The position numbers and the translations under genes are program-made. Below the pieces are notes generated by a model that made no database searches, had not been told where the DNA came from, and saw only the letters and a list, made by a program, of their open reading frames with translations. DNA of 64,000 bases. Source: Mycobacterium numidiamassiliense. GTDB taxonomy: Bacteria > Actinomycetota > Actinomycetes > Mycobacteriales > Mycobacteriaceae. The stretch spans positions 4,387,010-4,451,009 of the forward strand of contig NZ_FUEZ01000004.1 in NCBI RefSeq assembly GCF_900157365.1. Direction: 5' to 3'. Positions within the stretch are counted from its first letter, which is position 1. Each line of letters starts with the position of its first letter. Below are positions 1 to 7,723 of the stretch, piece after piece.

Positions 1-299
1 ACCCCGATCGGAACCATGAACAGCGGCGACGGCAGGGTCAGGCCGAACAGATCCACGGACAAGTCCCGTTGTTTTGCCGCGGCGAACATACGCGGGATCA
101 AACCCCAGTGGTCGAATACCTCGCGGTTGGCCCGCTGCGTGCGTTCGTCGCCGGCGCCACCGGCGACGTACGACCACACCGACGGTGGCAGGGCCAGCTC
201 GGCCCGGGCCTCCAACTCGGCGAACGCCATCGGCAGCGCGGGCACCACCCCGGCCAGGCCCTGGAAGTAGATCTCGTTTTGGTAGTCGCCGAATGCCAT
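1..299 (-). CDS. FMN-dependent alpha-hydroxy-acid oxidase/lactate 2-monooxygenase, N-terminal part
   Basis: The minus frame starts at an ATG at 299 and runs off the left edge of the window, giving the first 99 residues. The segments PSVWSYVAGGAGDERT and NREVFDHWGLIPR followed by LPSPLFMVPIG are typical of the N-terminus of FMN-dependent alpha-hydroxy-acid dehydrogenases such as lactate 2-monooxygenase, which oxidise 2-hydroxy acids using FMN in a TIM barrel. The catalytic residues lie outside the window. It follows viuB on the same strand about 40 bp downstream and could be co-transcribed with it. The exact substrate cannot be decided. Confidence 0.72.
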   Translation of the reverse strand, partial: MAFGDYQNEIYFQGLAGVVPALPMAFAELEARAELALPPSVWSYVAGGAGDERTQRANREVFDHWGLIPRMFAAAKQRDLSVDLFGLTLPSPLFMVPIG

Positions 300-340
300 G
301 GAAAAGAGAATGCCAGCCGAGCGGGCGGGCTGACCAACCC

Positions 341-1192
341 TTACCGGGACCCGGCCTCGGCCTCGGCCAGTTCCTTCTTCCACTGCCGGAACGTCTCCTC
401 GGTGCGGCCGCGTCGCCAGTACCCCGAGATCGACGAGGCCCATTTCTTGTCCACGCCACGCTCTTTGCGGATGTAAGGACGCAGGTTGTGCATCACGGCT
501 TGGGCCTCACCATGGACGAAGGCGTGCACCTGACCCGGCAGCCACAGGGTGGTGGTGACCGCCTCGACCAGCGGCGCGAAATCGCCTGCGCGGTCGTCGG
601 ACACCATGTCGGCCCGGCCACCGCGGTAGACCCAGTTGACCTGGACTGATTCGGGTGCGGTCAAGGGGATTTGGTCCTCCGGACCGGCTACTTCGATGAA
701 GGCCTTGCCGATCGCGTTGGGCGGCAACGCTTCCAGCGCGGTGGCAATGGCCGGCAGCGCGGATTCGTCACCGGCCAGCAGGTGCCAATCGGCCGCCGGG
801 TCGGGCGTGTAGGCGCCGCCTGGCCCCATCAGATAGATCACCTGACCGGGCTGGGCAGTGGCCGCCCAGGCGCCCGCCACGCCGTGCTCCCCGTGTACCA
901 CGATGTCGAGCGCGATCCGACGGGCCGCGGCGTCGACCTTGCGCACGGTAATGGTCCGCACCGACGGCCTTTTCTGCGGGGGCAGCCCGGCGAAGCTGTC
1001 CAGGGTCAGCGGGCGCGGCAACCCGGCCACGTCGACGTCGCTGGGGACGAACACCAGCTTGACGTACGAGTCGGTGAAACTGCTGGGCACAAAGGTGCCG
1101 AAATCACTGCCTTCCAGCAGTACCCGGACCATGTGCGGTGCGAGTTGTTGTGTACCGACGACTTCGAAGCGTTGAAGGGGTCGACCTGCCAC
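341..1192 (-). CDS. viuB: Siderophore-interacting FAD-binding protein (ViuB family)
   Basis: This 283-aa protein has the siderophore-interacting protein layout: an N-terminal FAD-binding barrel (RPLTLDSF and RTITVRK segments, about residues 60-90) followed by the SIP domain (LAGDESALPAIATALEAL, about 140-160) and the conserved C-terminal KKWASSISGYWRRGRTEE. Family members reduce ferric siderophores in the cytoplasm to release iron. In M. tuberculosis the orthologue (Rv2895c) follows dprA in the same direction. Here an insertion in dprA lies immediately upstream, so transcripts from the yraN-comM-dprA promoter should no longer reach it unless a promoter near the element's left end replaces it. 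Confidence 0.93.
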   Translation of the reverse strand: MAGRPLQRFEVVGTQQLAPHMVRVLLEGSDFGTFVPSSFTDSYVKLVFVPSDVDVAGLPRPLTLDSFAGLPPQKRPSVRTITVRKVDAAARRIALDIVVHGEHGVAGAWAATAQPGQVIYLMGPGGAYTPDPAADWHLLAGDESALPAIATALEALPPNAIGKAFIEVAGPEDQIPLTAPESVQVNWVYRGGRADMVSDDRAGDFAPLVEAVTTTLWLPGQVHAFVHGEAQAVMHNLRPYIRKERGVDKKWASSISGYWRRGRTEETFRQWKKELAEAEAGSR

Positions 1193-1225
1193 TTGTCCTC
1201 CTGTCCAGACCCGACCCCTAGGCGA

Positions 1226-1981
1226 CTATACGAGTCGCACCGTCGCCGCAGCTCTGCCGCTACCGGGGCGGACAATTCGCCATCGTCCGCAGTCGCGCTG
1301 GGCCAACCCGGCCACCTCGAGGATCGCCAGCGGCCCCAGCACCTGCTCGGGCACCAGCCCCGACGCTACCGAGATTTCGTCGACCGTGACGGCGCCGCGG
1401 CTCGGCAGCGCGTCATACACCTGACGCGCGGCCTCACCCAGCCCGTCGAGCGCCGTCACCGGCCGGGGTTCCTCCATGGCGAGTTCGCCTACCTGGCCGA
1501 CGAGTTCGACGATGTCGTCGGCCCGGGTAACCAGCTCGGCACCGTTGCGCAGCAATACGTGGCAACCCGCCGACCCCGACGATGTCACGGGCCCGGGCAC
1601 CGCGGCGACCACCCGGCCCAGCGACCGCGCCCAGGCCGCGGTGTTTGCCGCGCCGCTGCGCAGGCCGGCTTCCACCACCACCACCGCGCCCGCGACGGCG
1701 GCCACCAGGCGGTTACGCGTCAGGAACCGGTGACGCGCCGGGCGGACCCCCGGCGCGTATTCGGTGAATACCAGCCCGTGCCGGGCGATGCGAAGCAGCA
1801 GCGCGGAATGACCTGCGGGATAAGGGATATCGATCCCGCCGGCCAATACGGCCACGGTGATTCCGTCGCCGGCCAGCGCGGCGCGATGCGCCGCGCCGTC
1901 GATACCGTACGCGGCGCCGGAGACCACCGCGACGTCGCGCTCGATCAGCCCGTCCGCCAGGTCGGCGGCCACCTGCTCGCC
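1226..1981 (-). pseudogene. dprA: dprA 3' fragment (DprA/Smf Rossmann domain and C-terminal winged helix)
   Basis: The frame encodes the DprA Rossmann-fold core: VVSGAAYGIDGAAHRAAL, the FTEYAPG segment, FLTRNRLVAA and VEAGLRSGA. A C-terminal winged-helix region follows (GAVTVDEISVASGLVPEQVLGPLAILE). DprA binds ssDNA and loads RecA in transformation. The fragment begins at the left junction of the inserted element and has no start of its own beyond an internal GTG at 1972. The N-terminal part is at 36768-37190. The two pieces join in frame (TAYGEQVAADL) once the insert is removed, so this is an interrupted rather than decayed gene. Confidence 0.93.
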
Positions 1982-2010
1982 ACAGCATGTACAGGTGACG
2001 CCTAGGTAGC
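1953..2010. other. attL: left junction of the integrated element
   Basis: dprA sequence ends and element sequence begins around the octamer TGCTCGCC at 1974-1981, which is repeated in the same orientation at 36775-36782. To its left is the bacterial arm (GGCCACC at 1968-1974). To its right is the element arm AGCATGTACAGGTGACGCC from about 1984. That element arm is an imperfect inverted copy of the arm at the right junction (19 of 21 positions match). This is the expected structure of a serine-integrase attL. Confidence 0.88.
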
Positions 2011-2095
2011 CTGCGTGGCGTGTGAATAGCGATGTGAGACACGGGTATCCGTGCGGTAACCGGCGGATCCAAGTAGATCACATCGAATCGACGTG

Positions 2096-2204
2096 TATAC
2101 TCATCACTAGTTCGGCAGGCCTAAAAAACCTTGGCCGGCGTGACCACAGTTTCGAGCCGGTCACCGATTGGAGAAGCCTCGGACCGCACCCGCGGCCCGA
2201 GGCT
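2096..2204 (+). promoter_or_regulatory. Candidate promoter and hairpin leader of the left operon
   Basis: TATACT at 2096-2101 is a good match to a mycobacterial -10 element for plus-strand transcription; no clear -35 is visible. Between it and the first gene (ATG 2229) lies a hairpin with perfect 8-bp arms AGCCTCGG (2175-2182) and CCGAGGCT (2197-2204), about 24 bp before the start codon and just ahead of the AAAGGGCG ribosome-binding region. The hairpin could act as an attenuator or RNA-level control. Both roles are inferred from position. Confidence 0.35.
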
Positions 2205-2228
2205 AGCTGCTACCAAAGGGCGCTCTCC

Positions 2229-2426
2229 ATGGGTGACTACACAGTCCGGCAGTTCTGCCGTCTCGTTAATCTGTCCGAAAGTGTCACGCGTCAGCGGATC
2301 CGCGACGGCGAAATTCCGCATTACAAAATCGGCTCCAACATCCGCATCCGCGCGGAGGTTGTTGATGCAATCCGGGCCGGCGACCTAGACGCGACGGGTG
2401 CTGACGGTACCGGTGGTGCCGAGTGA
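2229..2426 (+). CDS. Excisionase-like helix-turn-helix protein
   Basis: This 65-aa protein has the winged HTH of the MerR/excisionase (HTH_17) family: TVRQFCRLVNLSESVTRQRI followed by the wing EIPHYKIGSNIRIRAEVV. The ATG at 2229 is chosen because the domain starts immediately after it and AAAGGGCG precedes it; the open frame upstream has no domain. It is the first gene inside the left junction and heads a chain of overlapping genes. Its location makes it a candidate recombination directionality factor for the serine integrase or the operon's regulator. A second excisionase-like gene (26919-27152) is an alternative. Confidence 0.75.
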   Translation: MGDYTVRQFCRLVNLSESVTRQRIRDGEIPHYKIGSNIRIRAEVVDAIRAGDLDATGADGTGGAE

Positions 2427-2587
2427 GGTCGCTCGCCGACCTGCCGGCCGCTTGGCAGGACAAGATCCGTGAACTGTGCGCCGCCGCGCCGGCATTGAGT
2501 CCAAGGCAGCGAGACCGCGTGGAGTTGTTGCTCCGCGGCAGTAATGAGGCTGACGCAGCGGCCCCGGCCGAAGACGGTGCCGCGTGA
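2423..2587 (+). CDS. Small hypothetical protein, 54 aa
   Basis: A GTG at 2423 overlaps the stop of the preceding gene (GTGA) and opens a 54-aa frame (RSLADLPAAWQDKIRELC at its start) that ends at 2587, overlapping the next gene's GTG at 2584 in the same way. This double coupling and the protein-like composition (a likely helix rich in Arg and Leu, then an acidic Ala-rich tail) support it as a real small gene. No family was recognised. Confidence 0.6.
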   Translation: MRSLADLPAAWQDKIRELCAAAPALSPRQRDRVELLLRGSNEADAAAPAEDGAA

Positions 2588-3693
2588 CTCAGCAGTCAAC
2601 GACCGCCGAGCGTCCCACCATGGACATCGCTGAACTCGCTAAGCAGGTGAAGCGAACACCCACAGCAGCGGGCGCTCTGATCAACCATGCGCTTGAACGA
2701 TGGAAAACGAAGAACCAAAAGGCGAACGCCCCGCGCGGTTTCTGGGACGAGCTTTCCGATGCCACCGGGATTCAAAGCGAGCATCTGAAGCAGCGCGTAA
2801 AACGAGCGGCGACGCAGGAAGACCTTGAGCGGATGCGCTCCTCGGCCCCTACGTCGTCCGAGGTTGCACCCATCGAACCTGTTGTGGATCCGGCTGCCGG
2901 TGAACCGGGTACCGAGTTGGCCGCCGATGAGTCGGTCGAAGGCGAATACGTCGATGACGGCGACGGCCGGTTCGTGCTGCCGGCGACCGCGGCGGAAGCC
3001 GACCAACTTAACGGCGAGCTGGGCCAGTTGGCGATGGCGGTCGAGTGGAAGCGCGCCGCCCTCGTCTATGCGCGGGTGTATGTTGCGGACTCTCCCGGCC
3101 GCCCCACCGAAAAGGTCAATCCTGACCTTTTGACGCCGAAACAGTATGCGGGGCTCGGCATCCACGGCCTGCGGTCCAAAACCACTGTGCGCCGATACTG
3201 GCGAATCTGGCAGCGCGCGGTCGAGGAGGGCAACGCTGTCCCGGTGAAGCTCGGTGACTGTGTGCAACTGCCCACCGTGGGCTGGGATGAGTATCTCTGG
3301 CCACCAGAAGTCGAGCAGCCCGAAGAATCGTCAGCGATCACCGATAACCACGAGGCGTTCGAGGCCGATGAGCGGGCCGAGGAAGACGCTGACACCGCGG
3401 TGGGGGAAGACCGAGGTCACGTAGCGCCCCCACCTGAGCGGACTCCCGTTCCTGATCAGCGGATGTCCGCCGCGTGGAAGTGGAGGCTGCAGGTCGCTGC
3501 CCGACGGGTGGACAAGGCTATCGACCTCCTTGTAGCCGCCCACGAGGCGCACCCGGCGGGGAGCGCCGACGGTGATGCTAAAACGCGGGCACGCTTGGCC
3601 GCGGACATCGCACGTTGGGTTGAAAAACTCGAATCGCTGGATGTTGCGGTCCCGGCAAAGTCAGCGTCGGTGCCGGTGGCTGGCAATGGATGA
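2584..3693 (+). CDS. Hypothetical element protein with helical ends and acidic linkers
   Basis: This 369-aa protein starts with a GTG overlapping the upstream stop. It has a basic helical N-terminus (about 1-80), an acidic linker (about 85-125), and a central region with LTPKQYAGLGIHGLRSKTTV and RRYWRIWQRAVEEG (about 180-215). A second very acidic linker (about 240-280) precedes a C-terminal helical segment (WKWRLQVAARRVDKAIDLL). The central GLRS-TVRRYWRIWQ motif resembles short DNA-binding segments I have seen in actinophage proteins, but no named family is certain. A regulatory or replication-accessory role is possible. Confidence 0.65.
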   Translation: MTQQSTTAERPTMDIAELAKQVKRTPTAAGALINHALERWKTKNQKANAPRGFWDELSDATGIQSEHLKQRVKRAATQEDLERMRSSAPTSSEVAPIEPVVDPAAGEPGTELAADESVEGEYVDDGDGRFVLPATAAEADQLNGELGQLAMAVEWKRAALVYARVYVADSPGRPTEKVNPDLLTPKQYAGLGIHGLRSKTTVRRYWRIWQRAVEEGNAVPVKLGDCVQLPTVGWDEYLWPPEVEQPEESSAITDNHEAFEADERAEEDADTAVGEDRGHVAPPPERTPVPDQRMSAAWKWRLQVAARRVDKAIDLLVAAHEAHPAGSADGDAKTRARLAADIARWVEKLESLDVAVPAKSASVPVAGNG

Positions 3694-3793
3694 GGAGATC
3701 CGGCAGGAGTTGGTCGCGTTGGGTCTCAACGCCAGAGAGCTTGCGCGGCTTGAACAGATCGCCGCTGAACGACAACGAGAGAAAGGGAAGTAG
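3686..3793 (+). CDS. Very small hypothetical protein, 35 aa
   Basis: An ATG at 3686 lies inside the end of the previous gene and opens a 35-aa frame, MDEEIRQELVALGLNARELA and onward, ending at 3793, two bases before the next start. It is predicted to be one charged amphipathic helix. The overlap and tight spacing suggest translation in the operon. Function unknown. Confidence 0.5.
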   Translation: MDEEIRQELVALGLNARELARLEQIAAERQREKGK

Positions 3794-3795
3794 TC

Positions 3796-4056
3796 ATGCC
3801 CGACACCGCCAACCTCACCGATTCTGAGGTCGAGGATCTGCTCCTCCAACTGGGCCGCGCGGGACGGATCACCTTGCCAGCAGAACTGCGCCCAAGGCTG
3901 GTGTACGAGTTGCTGGACGAGGGCATGTCGGTCGATGAGGTGGCGGACATCGTCAAAGGTGTTGGCCCGCAGACAGCGGAGGCACTCAAGGATCAGTACC
4001 TTGACGGCGTGCCGGCCGAGTTAGCGTCGCTGTACACGCAAGGGACGCGACGATGA
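3796..4056 (+). CDS. Hypothetical protein, 86 aa
   Basis: The start ATG at 3796 is preceded by the GAAAGGGAAG ribosome-binding region, and the stop overlaps the next start (ATGA at 4053). The protein is acidic and helical, with ITLPAELRPRLVYELLDEGM and SVDEVADIVKGVGPQTAEAL. The latter has the look of a helix-turn-helix or helix-hairpin-helix repeat. A small DNA-binding or assembly protein is conceivable. No family was recognised. Confidence 0.6.
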   Translation: MPDTANLTDSEVEDLLLQLGRAGRITLPAELRPRLVYELLDEGMSVDEVADIVKGVGPQTAEALKDQYLDGVPAELASLYTQGTRR

Positions 4057-4442
4057 GCGACGTGATCAAGTGTGCCCGCTGCCGCAAGCGTTACCGCGGC
4101 CATGGTGAGTGGAACGACGTGTCGATCGCGGGGCTATCTGTCGGTTGCTTGTGCCCAGGCTGTCAAACGGTCGAGGAAGATTTAGAGGCTGAGCTAGCTG
4201 AGATCACTGGTAGGTCGTCGTCAGGTTTGCGCGTGATTGAGGCGCGGACCCGCCGCAGTGAACGGGACCTGACCGACGTGGTTGAGGTACTCGTCAACAC
4301 TTACCCGACCCCAGAGATCCTGCGGCATAACGCAAACGAGCTATCCGACGCACGCAAGGACGAGAAGGCGCGGGACATGGTCACGTTGATGCGCGCGGTC
4401 GCCAGTGACATGGAAGCTGGCACGCTGCGGGAAGACGCATGA
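4053..4442 (+). CDS. Hypothetical protein with zinc-ribbon-like CxxC pairs
   Basis: This 129-aa protein begins with CARC near residues 7-10 and has a second pair CPGC near residues 34-37, the layout of a small zinc ribbon. A helical region follows that includes PTPEILRHNANELSDARKDE. Both ends are coupled to its neighbours by ATGA overlaps. A zinc-binding regulatory or nucleic-acid-binding role is inferred from the cysteines only. Confidence 0.62.
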   Translation: MSDVIKCARCRKRYRGHGEWNDVSIAGLSVGCLCPGCQTVEEDLEAELAEITGRSSSGLRVIEARTRRSERDLTDVVEVLVNTYPTPEILRHNANELSDARKDEKARDMVTLMRAVASDMEAGTLREDA

Positions 4443-4495
4443 GGGACAGAACGCCTTGGTTCGAGGCGTACGACGGAGACGACACCGATGGCTAA
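4439..4495 (+). CDS. Possible 18-aa coupled peptide
   Basis: An ATG overlapping the previous stop opens an 18-codon frame (MRDRTPWFEAYDGDDTDG) that ends inside the first codons of the next gene (start 4488). It may only serve to carry ribosomes to the next gene. There is no family evidence. Confidence 0.25.
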   Translation: MRDRTPWFEAYDGDDTDG

Positions 4496-4715
4496 CTCCC
4501 CGCTACTGGAACCTCCACACGCCGCGGCGATAGCTGTGGCGCTGCGAGAAGGGATCGACACCTTACGTGGTGCCGCTGCCCTGGCGGCCGAACATTCGAC
4601 CGACGAACACGTGCCGATCCCGGTGTCACCCAGACAGGCTCGCGCCCTCGCCGACGCGATGGAATGGGCCGCACTTCACCTCGTGAGCCAACTCCCACCC
4701 GAGGAAGAACGATGA
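4488..4715 (+). CDS. Hypothetical protein, 75 aa
   Basis: The ATG at 4488 opens a 75-aa mostly helical protein (PPHAAAIAVALREGIDTLRG and SPRQARALADAMEWAALHLV). Its stop overlaps the next start at 4712 in an ATGA, so it belongs to the same coupled operon. No signal peptide, membrane segment or known domain is visible. Confidence 0.55.
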   Translation: MANSPLLEPPHAAAIAVALREGIDTLRGAAALAAEHSTDEHVPIPVSPRQARALADAMEWAALHLVSQLPPEEER

Positions 4716-4981
4716 GAGTACCGCGAAGCCGGCAGTGGGTCATCGTCAGAGATGACCCGAATGGGCACAGGTCATACTGGGCGTCACTCCGCATGAGATG
4801 GCCGGATGACATTGATACCGAGCGGTATTGGCAATCCGCCTTGAGCGATGCGCACACCTACAAGACGAAGGTCGCGACGAAGCGCCACTGCCCGAATCGT
4901 GTCCTACGTGCGCCCAACATCAGGCTTATGACATTCAGCGATGCCCAGAAAGATGAGGACAATCATGACCCACGCAACTGA
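4712..4981 (+). CDS. Hypothetical protein, 89 aa
   Basis: The ATG at 4712 overlaps the upstream TGA, which decides the start within a longer open frame. The 89-aa product is basic and rich in Trp, Tyr and His (RQWVIVRDDPNGHRSYWASL). It overlaps the next gene by 17 bp. No family was recognised. Confidence 0.5.
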   Translation: MRVPRSRQWVIVRDDPNGHRSYWASLRMRWPDDIDTERYWQSALSDAHTYKTKVATKRHCPNRVLRAPNIRLMTFSDAQKDEDNHDPRN

Positions 4982-5222
4982 ACGCCCGAAGCTTTGGATC
5001 GGCACCGCACTCACGCCGTACGGCAACGAATTTGGTGCGGTGGTGGTGACCGCTGAGACGCGAGAGGAAGCCATCGCTGCGGCCACCGCTAAATTGTCGC
5101 AGCCCGGCAACTATGTCCCCTATCAGGAGTACGCCCACGCGCTAATCGCCAACCTCGACAACATTCGAGAGGTCACCGATGGTGTGTACATCGACTGGGA
5201 CGCGAACAGGCCTTTTCGGTGA
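4965..5222 (+). CDS. Hypothetical protein, 85 aa
   Basis: The ATG at 4965 is preceded by GAGGACAATC, a usable ribosome-binding site. The product contains VVVTAETREEAIAAATAKLS, a strand-then-helix pattern seen in many small element proteins, and ends with TDGVYIDWDANRPFR. A following GTGA at 5219 could start a 17-codon frame ending at 5272, which I do not list separately. Function unknown. Confidence 0.55.
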   Translation: MTHATERPKLWIGTALTPYGNEFGAVVVTAETREEAIAAATAKLSQPGNYVPYQEYAHALIANLDNIREVTDGVYIDWDANRPFR

Positions 5223-5291
5223 ACCAGTCGATACCGGGGCTGCGGCACTTCTTTATCGACTCGGGCGCATAGAGCGAGACGAGGCGTGTCG

Positions 5292-5423
5292 ATGAGTGAG
5301 CATCCAGAGCCGTTGCCGCAGCACTGGGAGTACACCACCGCCGAGCAGGACGAAGCCGACAGGGCATTCGAAATCTCGCGTGAGAAACGATTCAGACTCG
5401 ACGGCGAGATCGACTACGAATGA
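5292..5423 (+). CDS. Small acidic hypothetical protein, 43 aa
   Basis: GAGGCG lies 6 bp before the ATG at 5292. The 43-aa product (begins MSEHPEPLPQHWEYTTAEQD) is acidic and probably helical at its C-terminus. Its stop overlaps another possible ATG at 5420. No family was recognised. Confidence 0.5.
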   Translation: MSEHPEPLPQHWEYTTAEQDEADRAFEISREKRFRLDGEIDYE

Positions 5424-5497
5424 CCTCCGTCGTGATCGAAATCGCGCTACCGGCCGACAGTCAAAACGTCGCCCGGCTAACAGCGGCTATCCGATAA
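5420..5497 (+). CDS. Possible 25-aa coupled peptide
   Basis: An ATGA overlap at 5420 opens a 25-codon frame (MTSVVIEIALPADSQNVARL at its start). The composition is protein-like and the coupling matches the rest of the operon, but the length gives little proof. The following 80 bp to 5577 are a leader for the next gene. Confidence 0.25.
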   Translation: MTSVVIEIALPADSQNVARLTAAIR

Positions 5498-5577
5498 CGG
5501 GAAAAGGAACCCCTCCGAGCCCTTCATGGCTAGGCTCCACGTCTATACAGGCCCTCTTGTAACGGTGGGAGTGCGAC

Positions 5578-6513
5578 ATGGCGACTCAGACACCCGAACC
5601 CGCCAAGGCGAGTCAAACACCCGACGTGGCGACTGAGACAGCCGAACCCGCGAGAACGAGTCAGAGATCTGACCTGGCGAGTAAGACACCTGGGTGGTAC
5701 CCAGACCAAAAAGACACCGATGCCGAAAGCTACTGGGACGGCGCACGCTGGCACGGAAGCCGCGCGAAAGACAGATCCTCGCCTCCCTCGTATTGGGAAC
5801 GGTTGAAGCGGGGCGTTGCACGTCTCAAGTGGCTCTGGATTGGTCTCGTAGCTTTTCTGCCCCTTAGCGGCGTTATCGTCGGGAATTGGATGACGCAGCG
5901 TGCGGCGGCTGAGGCAACGCAGAGAGCCTTCCAGCAGCAGCAGGAGCGAGACGCTTACATCGGGTTCTACAACGCGATAGACGAATTTGTATCGGATGTC
6001 TGGGCTGAAGCGCGCCGATGGCAACCCACCCCCGCCAGTGCGGCCCTTGCTCACTTAGCCGCTCCCATGAAAGAAAACATCGGGACGGGCTTGAACAACG
6101 TCCTAGCCGCCGAATCGAAGGTCACATTCTACGGAAGTGAAGCAACACAGAAAGCGGCAAATGACGTTGTCGAGCAAGTGGGAGACATCCAGCATTTGTT
6201 AGGAGCATTTGAAGTGGAAAATCCGCAGTACCCGAATCTTTCGGATGCACAATCTGATGCGTTCGCCAAACTTTGTGGGCAGATAGCAAACATAATTCGT
6301 GGCAAACTGCAGATCGCACACCTGGCTTTCCGCCGTGCTGCGAGAGCGGACCTCGGCCTCCCGCGTGCTGACGACGATGTTTACAACCCTCTGTACAGCA
6401 ACCTTCCGCGCGGCGTTACGCCGATAGCTGCGATACCACCCTCTGTAACTGCTGTACCTGCGCCTTTGCCATCCGCTATAACTGCGCCTGCACCATCGGG
6501 GCCGCCTCGGTGA
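5578..6513 (+). CDS. DUF2510-domain membrane protein
   Basis: This 311-aa protein starts with a repetitive Thr/Pro/Ala-rich segment of about 37 residues. A DUF2510 motif follows (PGWYPDQ then SYWDGARWHG, about 38-60), then one membrane helix (LWIGLVAFLPLSGVIVGNWM, about 85-105). A long helical domain with a Gln-rich coiled-coil start (AAEATQRAFQQQQERD) comes next, and the C-terminus is Pro/Ala-rich. DUF2510 is common in mycobacterial membrane proteins; its role is unknown. A second DUF2510 gene is at 32481 in the same element. Confidence 0.7.
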   Translation: MATQTPEPAKASQTPDVATETAEPARTSQRSDLASKTPGWYPDQKDTDAESYWDGARWHGSRAKDRSSPPSYWERLKRGVARLKWLWIGLVAFLPLSGVIVGNWMTQRAAAEATQRAFQQQQERDAYIGFYNAIDEFVSDVWAEARRWQPTPASAALAHLAAPMKENIGTGLNNVLAAESKVTFYGSEATQKAANDVVEQVGDIQHLLGAFEVENPQYPNLSDAQSDAFAKLCGQIANIIRGKLQIAHLAFRRAARADLGLPRADDDVYNPLYSNLPRGVTPIAAIPPSVTAVPAPLPSAITAPAPSGPPR

Positions 6514-6693
6514 CTGGGTAGCGGACACCTGCGCCGGATAGGACGCGCCTCGGCTCAGGTCGGGGCGCTCTCTATATGCCGGTGATATGGCCAATACCAT
6601 TGCCGTTACACGGTTTTGATGCCGTGTCCTTGCCGCCGCTGCATGGAAAACCTGCGCGACTCTTTAGTCGATAACGACTACAAAGGGGCTGCC

Positions 6694-6945
6694 ATGCCGA
6701 TGGATGAACAACGAGCACGCGGGATTTTCGCGTTAGTAACTCACGCCCGGCGGCGCTACGGCGGGCACATCACCCTCGACGACCTGACACCAGATCAACT
6801 CAACCTCGTCCGCGCGGACCGCGACACCGCAGTCACCGCAGCGCAACAGCGAGGCGTACGCGCCCGCCGGCTTAACAAGGCAGCCCGCCTCCGTGCGGAG
6901 GCCGACGAGATTGAGGCCCAGGTGCTCGCGGGGGTGTCCGCATGA
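6694..6945 (+). CDS. Hypothetical protein upstream of the prohead protease
   Basis: The ATG at 6694 is preceded by AAAGGGG at good spacing, better than the ATGs at 6616 or 6619, which lack one. The 83-aa product is basic and helical with a possible coiled coil near the end (RLNKAARLRAEADEIEAQVL). Its stop overlaps the protease start (ATGA at 6942), so the two are translationally coupled. It sits where phage genomes often place small head-assembly proteins, but no family was recognised. Confidence 0.5.
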   Translation: MPMDEQRARGIFALVTHARRRYGGHITLDDLTPDQLNLVRADRDTAVTAAQQRGVRARRLNKAARLRAEADEIEAQVLAGVSA

Positions 6946-7595
6946 CAAGGGAATACCGCGCCGACCGCGAGAACCTAGTTGGTGTCCGCGAATGCCGCAG
7001 TTGGGCCGAGGATTTCACGTTCCGCACAATAAAGGCGACCGGTGATCACATCCTTGAGGGTTACGCCGCCACGTTCGACCCGTACGACTACGGCGGTGGC
7101 CCTAACGCGGGCGGCTGGGTCGAACAGATCGATAAACGCGCATTCGACGCCACGTTGGCCACCCAGCCCGACGTGATGTTGCTGATCAATCACACAGGCC
7201 TGCCACTCGCCCGCACTAAATCCGGCAACCTGAAACTATCCCGCGATACCCACGGCCTTAAGGTCTGGGCGCGCCTCGACAAGAGTGACCCCGACGTCAT
7301 GCGCCTCCTCCCCAAAATGCGGAGACGAGACGTTGACGAGATGAGCTTCGCTTTCCGCGTCACCGAGCAGGACTGGGACGCCGACTACACGCATCGCACC
7401 ATCCGCGCGTTGACCCTACAAAAGGGCGATGTCAGCGTCGTCAATTACGGTGCCAATCCCGGCACGCAAGCTGAAATCAGGCGGGCCGCAAACGCATCCG
7501 CCGTCCGACGTAACCCCGAACTCTTCCGCCGACGCTACGAAACAGCTCACACCGTGGGCGCCGCCATCGCCTACCTACAGGCGGTGATGCGATGA
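6942..7595 (+). CDS. HK97-family prohead protease
   Basis: This 217-aa protein matches the U35 prohead protease family: ILEGYAATFDPYD near residue 37, MLLINHTGLPLARTKSGNL near 78 with the likely catalytic His, and VDEMSFAFRV near 130 with the likely catalytic Ser. Later DVSVVNYGANPGTQAEIRR is also conserved. Such proteases process scaffold and capsid during head maturation. No capsid, portal or terminase gene follows it here, which is unusual. The protease may act on helper-phage heads, or the head genes have been lost. Confidence 0.88.
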   Translation: MTREYRADRENLVGVRECRSWAEDFTFRTIKATGDHILEGYAATFDPYDYGGGPNAGGWVEQIDKRAFDATLATQPDVMLLINHTGLPLARTKSGNLKLSRDTHGLKVWARLDKSDPDVMRLLPKMRRRDVDEMSFAFRVTEQDWDADYTHRTIRALTLQKGDVSVVNYGANPGTQAEIRRAANASAVRRNPELFRRRYETAHTVGAAIAYLQAVMR

Positions 7596-7723
7596 CGCTG
7601 CCGACCGCGAGAGATCCGCAAGAATTGCTCTCTCTATATGTGAATGTCGTACCGTCGCTTGTGGGTTCGCCACAGATGCATGACATACGGCGACCTAGTG
7701 AGCGAGGTGATTTAAATGGCTAA
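7592..7723 (+). CDS. Small hypothetical protein, 43 aa
   Basis: The ATG overlaps the protease stop (ATGA) and the 43-codon frame overlaps the next gene's start. The product contains DPQELLSLYVNVVPSLVGSP. It occupies the position where a major capsid gene would be expected, but it is far too short and shows no capsid signature. Function unknown. Confidence 0.45.
   Translation: MTLPTARDPQELLSLYVNVVPSLVGSPQMHDIRRPSERGDLNG

Noticed and set aside
69..2005. Long plus-strand open frames over viuB and dprA
   Set aside because: They are antisense shadows of recognised minus-strand genes, typical of high-GC DNA.
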